DNA from: Pseudomonadales bacterium
GTDB taxonomy: Bacteria; Pseudomonadota; Gammaproteobacteria; Pseudomonadales; UBA7239
Length of the DNA: 11,810 nucleotides
Reading direction: 5' to 3'
NCBI GenBank assembly: GCA_020443005.1
Contig: JAGRJA010000162.1
Coordinates: forward strand, 1 to 11,810
Positions 6,635 to 11,810 of the stretch are shown piece after piece (within the stretch, counting starts at the first letter, position 1; each line of letters begins with the position of its first letter). The notes below the pieces were generated by a model. The model had not been told where the DNA came from. It saw only the letters and a list, made by a program, of their open reading frames with translations, and ran no database searches. The position numbers and the translations under genes were made by a program.

Positions 6635-6656
6635 TGCCTTTGTTGCAAGCTCGTTA

Positions 6657-6662
6657 TATAAT
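6657..6662 (+). promoter_or_regulatory. Candidate -10 element for the FmdB-like/aspS unit
   Basis: A perfect TATAAT sits about 37 nt before the ATG of the FmdB-like gene. The best upstream -35 resemblance, TTGATG at 6631-6636, is 20 nt away, which is too far for a good promoter; the hexamer at 17-nt spacing is poor. It may be a weak or activator-assisted promoter. The leader would end in the strong ribosome-binding site AGGAGGG at 6684-6690. Confidence 0.35.
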
Positions 6663-6698
6663 GCCGGGCTATTTTTTGTGTATAGGAGGGTGCTTACC

Positions 6699-7007
6699 AT
6701 GCCAATCTATGAATACAAATGTGCAGCCTGTGGTGAATTGCATGAAGCCTTGCAAAAATTCAGTGATGCTCCGTTAACTGAGTGTCCTGCCTGTGGGGAA
6801 TCCATGCTGCAGAAGAAAGTGTCTGCAGCCGGTTTTCGTCTCAGCGGGACCGGGTGGTATGAAACAGACTTCAAAACAGGGGCGAAAAAAAATCTCGCCG
6901 GTGAGCAGGCTTCGCCTGATACGAGTTCGGGCAGTGCAGATAAACAAGGCATTCCATCAAAAAGTGCCGAGTCAAATTCAACTGCAGCTGTTACGGCGAC
7001 AACCTAA
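6699..7007 (+). CDS. FmdB-type zinc-ribbon protein
   Basis: The 102-aa protein begins MPIYEYKCAACG, the standard opening of the FmdB/CxxC_CxxC_SSSS regulatory-protein family. The zinc ribbon has C8-A-A-C11 and C29-P-A-C32, and is followed by the KKVSAAGFRLSGTGWYETDF block typical of the family. The last 40 residues are low-complexity, rich in Ser, Ala, Thr and Lys, and probably disordered. The biochemical role of these proteins is not established; the name comes from a gene near a formamidase and does not imply that activity. The start at 6699 is fixed by AGGAGGG 8 nt upstream. The frame extends 44 codons further upstream, but that part is unlike the family. aspS begins 24 nt after the stop. 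The same linkage is common in Gammaproteobacteria. Confidence 0.9.
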   Translation: MPIYEYKCAACGELHEALQKFSDAPLTECPACGESMLQKKVSAAGFRLSGTGWYETDFKTGAKKNLAGEQASPDTSSGSADKQGIPSKSAESNSTAAVTATT

Positions 7008-7031
7008 TACTCTTTCAAACAGGAAACTACT

Positions 7032-8813
7032 ATGCGCAGCCATTTTTGCGGAACTTTGAATACGACCCACATTGATCAGGAAGTGACCTTGTGTGGCTGG
7101 GCTGATCGTCGACGGGATCATGGTGGCGTCATTTTTATCGATCTGCGTGACAGGGAAGGTATTGTTCAGGTTGTCTTTGATCCGGATGCAGGTGAGTATT
7201 TCCAGCTGGCTGACCGTGTAAGAAGTGAATATGTATTGAAGGTAACAGGTCGTGTAAGAGCCCGAAGCCCGGAAACAGTGAACCGGGAAATGGCGACCGG
7301 GGAAATTGAAGTTTATGGGCTGAATCTGGAGATACTGAATGCTTCGGAAACACCGCCATTCCAGCTCGATGCCCACACCCAGGTGGGTGAGGATGTGCGT
7401 CTGCGTTATCGATATCTTGATTTGCGTCGACCTGAAATGGCAAAAAATCTGCGTTTCCGGTCGAAGGTGACCAGCGTAATTCGCAGTTTTCTCGACAGCC
7501 ATGATTTTGTTGATGTTGAAACGCCAATCCTCACGCGAGAAACGCCTGAAGGCGCCAGAGATTATCTGGTTCCAAGCAGAACGCATGAAGGCAAGTTTTT
7601 TGCCCTGCCGCAATCACCCCAGCTCTTCAAGCAATTGTTGATGGTAGCGGGCATGGATCGCTACTATCAGATCACCAAATGTTTTCGGGACGAAGATCTT
7701 CGTGCGGATCGTCAGCCTGAATTCACGCAGATTGACCTGGAGGTTTCATTCATGGATGAAAACCAGATCATGTCTGTCACTGAAGAAATGGTTACACAGT
7801 TATTCGATCAGCTTCTTGGTGTGAAATTTGAGAAGTTTCCGCGTATGGCCTGGCATGAGGCGATGGAGCGCTTTGGTATAGATCGTCCCGACTTGCGAAT
7901 TCCGCTTGAGCTTGTCGAGGTCAAGGATTTGATGAAAGAAGTGGAGTTCAAGGTTTTTTCCGGGCCGGCAACAGACCCTGAGGGCCGGGTGGCTGCCATG
8001 AAAATTCCGGGCGGTAATGACAAGCTGACACGGAAACAGATTGATGATTATACAAAATATGTTTCGATTTACGGTGCCAGAGGTCTTGCCTATATCAAGG
8101 TAAATGACAAGAGTGACCTGGATGAAGGCCTGCAATCTCCGATCGTTAAATTCCTGCCCTTGAGTGTACGAGAGAAACTGTTGGAGCGGGTGGGTGCTGA
8201 AAACGGGGATCTGATTTTCTTTGGTGCGGACAAGGCCAAAATCGTCAATGAAGCACTTGGCGCGCTTCGTAACAAGCTCGGCGCAGATTTAAATCTCTAT
8301 ACCTGTGAATGGGCGCCGCTGTGGGTCGTGGATTTCCCCATGTTTGAGAAAGATGCCGAAGGTAACTGGAACTCTCTGCATCATCCTTTTACACAGCCAT
8401 CCTGTAGCGTCGATGAATTGGCAAACAACCCCGGTGCAGCTTTGTCCCGTGCCTATGACATGGTGTTGAACGGAACAGAGCTTGGTGGCGGCTCCGTTCG
8501 TATCCACAAACAGGATATGCAACAGGCTGTTTTCAGACTACTGGGCATTGATGAAGCGGCTGCCCAGGAAAAGTTCGGGTTTTTGCTTGACGCATTGAAA
8601 TATGGATGTCCTCCGCATGGCGGGCTTGCATTCGGGCTTGATCGTCTGGTGATGTTGATGTTGGGGGCCAGTTCAATTCGCGATGTTATAGCCTTCCCGA
8701 AAACACAATCCGCTGCCTGTGTGATGACCAATGCGCCAGGCGAGGTCAGTGCCCAGCAATTGAAGGAACTGAATATACGCGTCAAGAAACCCGTGAGTGC
8801 AGGCACAGAGTAA
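7032..8813 (+). CDS. aspS: Aspartyl-tRNA synthetase (AspRS)
   Basis: AspRS attaches aspartate to tRNA-Asp in the cytoplasm. The 593-aa length and order match the bacterial type: an N-terminal OB-fold anticodon domain (1-105, with CGWADRRRDHGG at 21-32), class II motif 1 around FVDVETPILTRETPEGARDY (159-178), motif 2 FRDEDLRADRQPEFTQIDLE (218-237), the bacterial GAD insertion in the middle, and motif 3 GGLAFGLDRL (530-539). Position 30 is His, as in the non-discriminating AspRS of Pseudomonas, whereas E. coli has Leu there. The enzyme may therefore also charge tRNA-Asn for GatCAB amidation; a second specificity position is not diagnostic. AGGAA at 7021-7025 supports the start. The gene ends with tandem stops TAA TAG and a terminator, and is probably co-transcribed with the FmdB-like gene. 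Confidence 0.97.
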   Translation: MRSHFCGTLNTTHIDQEVTLCGWADRRRDHGGVIFIDLRDREGIVQVVFDPDAGEYFQLADRVRSEYVLKVTGRVRARSPETVNREMATGEIEVYGLNLEILNASETPPFQLDAHTQVGEDVRLRYRYLDLRRPEMAKNLRFRSKVTSVIRSFLDSHDFVDVETPILTRETPEGARDYLVPSRTHEGKFFALPQSPQLFKQLLMVAGMDRYYQITKCFRDEDLRADRQPEFTQIDLEVSFMDENQIMSVTEEMVTQLFDQLLGVKFEKFPRMAWHEAMERFGIDRPDLRIPLELVEVKDLMKEVEFKVFSGPATDPEGRVAAMKIPGGNDKLTRKQIDDYTKYVSIYGARGLAYIKVNDKSDLDEGLQSPIVKFLPLSVREKLLERVGAENGDLIFFGADKAKIVNEALGALRNKLGADLNLYTCEWAPLWVVDFPMFEKDAEGNWNSLHHPFTQPSCSVDELANNPGAALSRAYDMVLNGTELGGGSVRIHKQDMQQAVFRLLGIDEAAAQEKFGFLLDALKYGCPPHGGLAFGLDRLVMLMLGASSIRDVIAFPKTQSAACVMTNAPGEVSAQQLKELNIRVKKPVSAGTE

Positions 8814-8832
8814 TAGCAAAAAGCATGCCTCC

Positions 8833-8863
8833 AAAAAAAAGCCACCGGAAAGGTGGCTTTTTT
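8833..8863. terminator. Bidirectional intrinsic terminator between aspS and tRNA-Lys
   Basis: GCCACC (8841-8846) and GGTGGC (8852-8857) pair around a GGAAA loop. Eight A residues precede and six T residues follow, so the structure has a U-tail on both strands and the stem can extend to twelve pairs. It serves aspS on the plus strand and the tRNA, and any read-through from queC, on the minus strand. Confidence 0.9.
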
Positions 8864-8868
8864 GTGTC

Positions 8869-8944
8869 TGGTGGGTCGTGCTGGATTCGAACCAGCGACC
8901 AATTGGTTAAAAGCCAACTGCTCTACCAACTGAGCTAACGACCC
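8869..8944 (-). tRNA. tRNA-Lys (anticodon UUU)
   Basis: The minus strand gives a complete 76-nt tRNA beginning GGGTCGTTAGCTC and ending ACGACCCACCA, with the CCA encoded (8871-8869). The 7-bp acceptor stem GGGTCGT/ACGACCC is perfect. The D-loop AGTTGGTA, the anticodon loop CTTTTAA with UUU, and the T-loop GGTTCGAATCC are standard. It is nearly identical to the E. coli tRNA-Lys as I recall it. It lies 86 nt after queC on the same strand, a linkage I also recall in Pseudomonas. Confidence 0.97.
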
Positions 8945-8967
8945 TTACCCCTTTATGGGAGGCGCAT

Positions 8968-8995
8968 ATAGTAACGATTTAACTGAAAAAAACAA
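8968..8995 (-). promoter_or_regulatory. Candidate stable-RNA promoter for tRNA-Lys
   Basis: On the minus strand TTGTTT (8995-8990) and TACTAT (8973-8968) are 16 nt apart, followed by a GC-rich discriminator (GCGCC at 8965-8961), as in rRNA and tRNA promoters under stringent control. Transcription would start about 15-20 nt before the tRNA. This suggests the tRNA need not depend on read-through from queC. Confidence 0.5.
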
Positions 8996-9030
8996 GTCTT
9001 GAAGCAGGAAAATACCGTAGTTTTTACCCG

Positions 9031-9732
9031 TCAAAAAACAGGTTGCTCAGGGTTGTAGCGGGTGACATCTTCAATGCCGGCTTCTCTGAAGCCTTGCTTT
9101 CTGAGCCGGCAACTGTCACATTTTCCACAAGCCTCGCCCTGCTCGTTTGCCTGATAGCACGAAACCGTCAAACTGTAATCAATGCCTAGCTGAATACCTC
9201 TTTTGATGATTTCTGCTTTGCTCATCGATAAAAGTGGTGTATGGATGTGGATTGGATGACCTTCAACGGCAGCCCGTGTTGCCAGATTGGCCATTTTTTC
9301 ATAGGCCGCGATGTACTCGGGCCTGCAATCGGGGTAGCCGGAATAATCAACAGCATTGACACCAATGAACAAATCTCTCGCACCCAATACTTCCGCCCAG
9401 CCTAAAGCAATGGACAAAAAAATTGTGTTCCGGGCTGGAACATAGGTCACGGGGATTCCTTCGGTTTCATGCTCGGGTACGGCAATGCTGTTATCGGTCA
9501 GCGCCGAGCCGCCGATCAGGTTGAGGTCAAGGTGAACAACCTTGTGTTCGATGGCGTTCATTGAGGCAGATAATTGCTGGCCGGCAAGCAGTTCGGAACG
9601 GTGTCTTTGCCCATAGTCAAATGCCAGTGTGTAACAGGCGTAACCGGCTTCTTGTGCCATGGCAAGAGCGGTTGCAGAATCAAGCCCTCCTGAAACCAGT
9701 ACCACAGCTTTTTTTAGGGTTGTTGTATTCAT
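9031..9732 (-). CDS. queC: 7-cyano-7-deazaguanine synthase QueC
   Basis: QueC converts 7-carboxy-7-deazaguanine to preQ0 using ATP and ammonia, a cytoplasmic step in queuosine synthesis. The 233-aa protein has the PP-loop SGGLDS (14-19) that holds ATP phosphates, the conserved FDYGQRH segment, and VPARNTIFLSIALGWAE. The C-terminal zinc site has four cysteines, C192, C202, C205 and C208, in the CGKCDSC region. All expected catalytic features are present and the length is normal. The ATG lies 3 nt after the queE stop and has no clear Shine-Dalgarno sequence of its own, so translation is probably coupled. It is the last protein gene of the pal-cpoB-queE-queC run, and its substrate comes directly from QueE. 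Confidence 0.97.
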   Translation of the reverse strand: MNTTTLKKAVVLVSGGLDSATALAMAQEAGYACYTLAFDYGQRHRSELLAGQQLSASMNAIEHKVVHLDLNLIGGSALTDNSIAVPEHETEGIPVTYVPARNTIFLSIALGWAEVLGARDLFIGVNAVDYSGYPDCRPEYIAAYEKMANLATRAAVEGHPIHIHTPLLSMSKAEIIKRGIQLGIDYSLTVSCYQANEQGEACGKCDSCRLRKQGFREAGIEDVTRYNPEQPVF

Positions 9733-9735
9733 GGT

Positions 9736-10407
9736 TTATACACCGGGTGTATCGCCCCATATCTGTTTGTGTAACTGCAGTTGAAAACGCACAGGAAGGT
9801 TGTCCTGTAAGATCCAGTTGGCCAGGTCAGCAGCTGCAATTGTGTCTTTGCAGGGTGAAAAGAGCACAGCGGCTACCTTTTTGGACAATTCCTTTGTCTG
9901 CAAAAGCGCTTTAGCCCAGTTGTAATCATTTTTGTCACAGATCACAAATTTGATTTCATCGATAGCCTTCAGGTGTTCAAGGTTGTCTAAAAGGTTTTTG
10001 TCCGCTTCGCCAGAGCCGGGCGTTTTCAGGTCGAGAATGATTCTGACTCTCTGATCTACCTGACTGATGTCCAGAGCGCCACTGGTTTCCAGAGAAACCG
10101 GATAATGATTGTCGCATAGGCGTGAGAGCAGCGGCAGGCAGTTTGGCTGGGCAAGTGGTTCACCACCGGTCACACAAATATTTTGTGGTTCATATTGCTG
10201 AACTGCCAGAAGAAGGTTGTGAAGCTCGATTTGCTCCCCCCCCTGGAAAGCGTAAGCGGTATCACAGTAATGGCATCTTAGCGGGCATCCTGTTAGCCGG
10301 ATAAACAGGGTTGGTAAACCGCTCGATGTACTTTCGCCTTGCAATGAGTAAAAAATCTCGGTGATACGCAAGGTGTTTTCCTTGCTTGACGCAATGGTTG
10401 GCTGCAT
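9736..10407 (-). CDS. queE: 7-carboxy-7-deazaguanine synthase QueE (radical SAM)
   Basis: QueE rearranges 6-carboxy-tetrahydropterin to 7-carboxy-7-deazaguanine, the step before QueC. In the 223-aa protein the radical SAM cluster motif is C41-P-L-R-C45-H-Y-C48, the CxxxCxxC form, placed within IRLTGCPLRCHYCDTAY. GGEP at 81-84 helps bind S-adenosylmethionine. The N-terminal EIFYSLQGES (17-26) and C-terminal QLQLHKQIWGDTPGV are typical of the family. The ATG overlaps the cpoB stop in TAATG and lacks its own ribosome-binding site, so re-initiation after cpoB is likely. GTP cyclohydrolase I, QueD and QueF are not in the window. Confidence 0.97.
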   Translation of the reverse strand: MQPTIASSKENTLRITEIFYSLQGESTSSGLPTLFIRLTGCPLRCHYCDTAYAFQGGEQIELHNLLLAVQQYEPQNICVTGGEPLAQPNCLPLLSRLCDNHYPVSLETSGALDISQVDQRVRIILDLKTPGSGEADKNLLDNLEHLKAIDEIKFVICDKNDYNWAKALLQTKELSKKVAAVLFSPCKDTIAAADLANWILQDNLPVRFQLQLHKQIWGDTPGV

Positions 10408-11360
10408 TAAAAATTGCTTTGCAAAAAGTTTTTGGCCAGACGCGAAACCTCACTGTCTTCGCTGGAGAGTTGCTCGAGCAGCTCTTTTGAGGCATCGAGT
10501 TTACCCTGCTGAAAATAAACCTTGGCGAGTTTGAATCGGGCATCATCTGCTTTTCTGTGGTCAGGAAAGCGCTCCAGAAGGTTCCTGAATTGCAATTCGG
10601 CCTTATCGATTTCATTTTTCAGAATATAAAGTTCACCAAGCCAGTAAAGTGCATTTGCTGCATAGTCGCCGTTTGGAAATCGCTCCAAATGCGTTGTGAA
10701 AGCCGCCATGGCTTCATCGACCTTTCGTTGTTTCAGAAAGCCGTAGGCATTGTCGTAGCTGTCCTGTTCATCAGCGGTATTGGTGACCATGGTGATATCG
10801 GCCGGATTGCTGTTTGTGGCAGGTGATGTTGCGGGTCCGGGGGCTGAGTTGCCTGTGTCTGAAGATATGCCACCTGAAGGTGGCAGGCGGTTATTCGTTG
10901 TTCGGGTAGCTGCAGACAATGAGCCGATTCTCCGGTCGAGATCAATGTAGTCATCGAGCCTTTGCTGTTTGAGTTTTCGCAGTTCGAAACCCTGTTGTTC
11001 GACGATGCCTCTCAGCTCGAGAACTTCCTGTTGCAATTGTTGAAGCTGGTAAAAAAGTTCAGAGGAGGTGTCTGCGGAATCAGTTTCGACAAGCGGTCTG
11101 GACAGAGTGCTGGACTCATTGGCGCTCTGTACGGCGACCGGCGCGGACATGTCCACGATATCCTCTTCGACAACGATGTCTTTAACAATGCTGTTTTCAA
11201 AGGAAACAGTATTTTCAAGCTGTTTCTCAGCCTTTTGTTGTTCATTGGTTGTTGATTTCTGGGCGTTGTGAAGTTCAACGACCGGTGCCTGGGCGAACAC
11301 AAATTGGGGAAGCAGCAAAAGCAGGCCTCCCCGGATTTTGGTCAAAAGTCTGTATTTCAA
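10407..11360 (-). CDS. cpoB: CpoB (YbgF), Tol-Pal-associated periplasmic TPR protein
   Basis: CpoB links outer-membrane constriction by Tol-Pal with peptidoglycan synthesis at the division site. The 317-aa protein has a Sec signal (LLLLLPQFVFA, probable cleavage after Ala23) and an acidic Ser/Glu-rich segment to about 100. A coiled coil follows at about 101-148 (heptads of Leu and Gln, as in YbgF trimers), then a Ser/Pro/Asn linker. Three TPR-type repeats run from about 201 to 313 (NAYGFLKQRKVDEAMAAF, ALYWLGELY, ARFKLAKVYFQQGK). It is longer than E. coli CpoB, about 263 aa, mainly because of the linkers. The start is TTG at 11360, 6 nt after AAGGT. The first in-frame ATG is codon 71, beyond the signal peptide, so a non-ATG start is required. 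It begins 38 nt after pal. Confidence 0.93.
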   Translation of the reverse strand: MKYRLLTKIRGGLLLLLPQFVFAQAPVVELHNAQKSTTNEQQKAEKQLENTVSFENSIVKDIVVEEDIVDMSAPVAVQSANESSTLSRPLVETDSADTSSELFYQLQQLQQEVLELRGIVEQQGFELRKLKQQRLDDYIDLDRRIGSLSAATRTTNNRLPPSGGISSDTGNSAPGPATSPATNSNPADITMVTNTADEQDSYDNAYGFLKQRKVDEAMAAFTTHLERFPNGDYAANALYWLGELYILKNEIDKAELQFRNLLERFPDHRKADDARFKLAKVYFQQGKLDASKELLEQLSSEDSEVSRLAKNFLQSNF

Positions 11361-11398
11361 GAAAATACCTTCGAGGTTTCCGGTTGAAGAACTTTCAG

Positions 11399-11810
11399 TT
11401 ATCGAATTTCAACGCGACGGTTTTTGGCCCAGGCTGTCGGGTTGCTGGCATAAGCAGCAGGACGCTCTTCACCGAAGCTGACAACCCCGAGTTGTGAACG
11501 GTTGACACCCTGAATTACCAGGAAGTCACGAACAGCTTTCGCGCGGCGTTCACCCAATGCCATATTGTACTCGCGAGTTCCGCGTTCGTCGGCATGACCT
11601 TCAAGCGTAACCTGTTTGCCAGTCTGTTTGAGGTAGGCAGCGTGAACCAGCAGGATATCACGGGCATCGGGACGAATGGTTGCTTCATCAAAATCAAAGT
11701 AGACAATGTTGCCCATGGCAGCGAGCGCCTGCTCGCTGACCAGTGTGTTGTCAGAAGAGGCGTCAGGGGAAGAAAGATCATCACTGCTGATGCCGCTGTC
11801 AGTAGAGGCA
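11399..11810 (-). CDS. pal: Pal, peptidoglycan-associated lipoprotein (5' end outside window)
   Basis: Pal anchors the outer membrane to peptidoglycan and works with TolB/TolQRA during division. The visible 136 codons contain a Ser/Asp-rich linker (region of SGISSDDLSS) and the complete OmpA-like domain: NIVYFDFDEATIRPD, then VTLEGHADERGTREYNMALGERRA with the diaminopimelate-binding Asp and Arg region, then a final NRRVEIR. The frame stays open to the window edge; the signal peptide and lipidated cysteine lie beyond it. An internal ATG at 11716 is not the true start, because family sequence continues upstream of it. Pal is the first visible gene of the probable pal-cpoB-queE-queC operon; tolB would be expected next, outside the window. 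Confidence 0.95.
   Translation of the reverse strand, partial: ASTDSGISSDDLSSPDASSDNTLVSEQALAAMGNIVYFDFDEATIRPDARDILLVHAAYLKQTGKQVTLEGHADERGTREYNMALGERRAKAVRDFLVIQGVNRSQLGVVSFGEERPAAYASNPTAWAKNRRVEIR

Noticed and set aside
9738..9752. 15-bp inverted repeat (7-bp arms) at the queE/queC junction
   Set aside because: It falls on the conserved queE ending TPGV-stop, the centre is one base so an RNA hairpin would be weak, and no T-run follows. Chance within coding sequence is the better explanation.
1..11810. Undescribed defence, mobile or biosynthetic system
   Set aside because: Both strands were read for transposase, integrase, toxin-antitoxin, CRISPR, restriction and cluster genes. All confident genes are core housekeeping or envelope genes, apart from the tailed HU protein.

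Overview
The window is a stretch of conserved housekeeping chromosome from a gammaproteobacterium with roughly balanced base composition. Hda, a DUF2069 protein, a YihY-family protein, ProS, AspRS, QueE/QueC, CpoB and Pal together indicate Gammaproteobacteria. The gene order resembles what I remember of Pseudomonas aeruginosa, but with differences that fit a relative such as a Cellvibrionales-type marine lineage; that placement is inference. I see no mobile element, CRISPR array, phage gene or defence island.

Left part (1-3147): after the last 14 codons of an unidentified upstream gene comes hda (+), which turns off the initiator DnaA after replication starts. A four-helix DUF2069 membrane protein (-) runs convergently into it. 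Divergent from that gene is a probable two-gene operon: a YihY/BrkB-family inner-membrane protein followed by a thioredoxin-fold lipoprotein with a WCKPC active site.

Middle (3149-6698): on the minus strand, proS (prolyl-tRNA synthetase with editing insertion) is followed by a periplasmic SLT-type lytic transglycosylase, which ends 1 nt from the lipoprotein gene. Upstream of proS, behind a clear intrinsic terminator, is the most unusual gene here: an HU-fold DNA-binding protein carrying a histone-H1-like Lys/Ala/Pro tail at its N-terminus, built from a 19-residue unit present twice in tandem. It is followed by a 540-nt region with no confident gene. That region holds a probable promoter, a perfect 10-bp inverted repeat, and a possible 55-codon ORF.

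Right part (6699-11810): an FmdB-type zinc-ribbon protein and aspS form a plus-strand pair ending at a bidirectional terminator. Facing them on the minus strand is a probable operon pal-cpoB-queE-queC, then tRNA-Lys(UUU) with its own stable-RNA-type promoter. Pal and CpoB belong to the Tol-Pal envelope constriction system. QueE and QueC make 7-cyano-7-deazaguanine for queuosine. In P. aeruginosa, as I recall it, aspS and the pal-cpoB-queE-queC-tRNA-Lys group lie on the same strand with yebC, ruvCAB and tol genes between them, so this window appears to contain an inversion breakpoint between aspS and tRNA-Lys.

I did not find an undescribed system. The points most worth a second look are the tailed HU protein, the inversion, the tRNA(Asn)-specificity residue in AspRS, and the altered nucleotide-binding loop of Hda.
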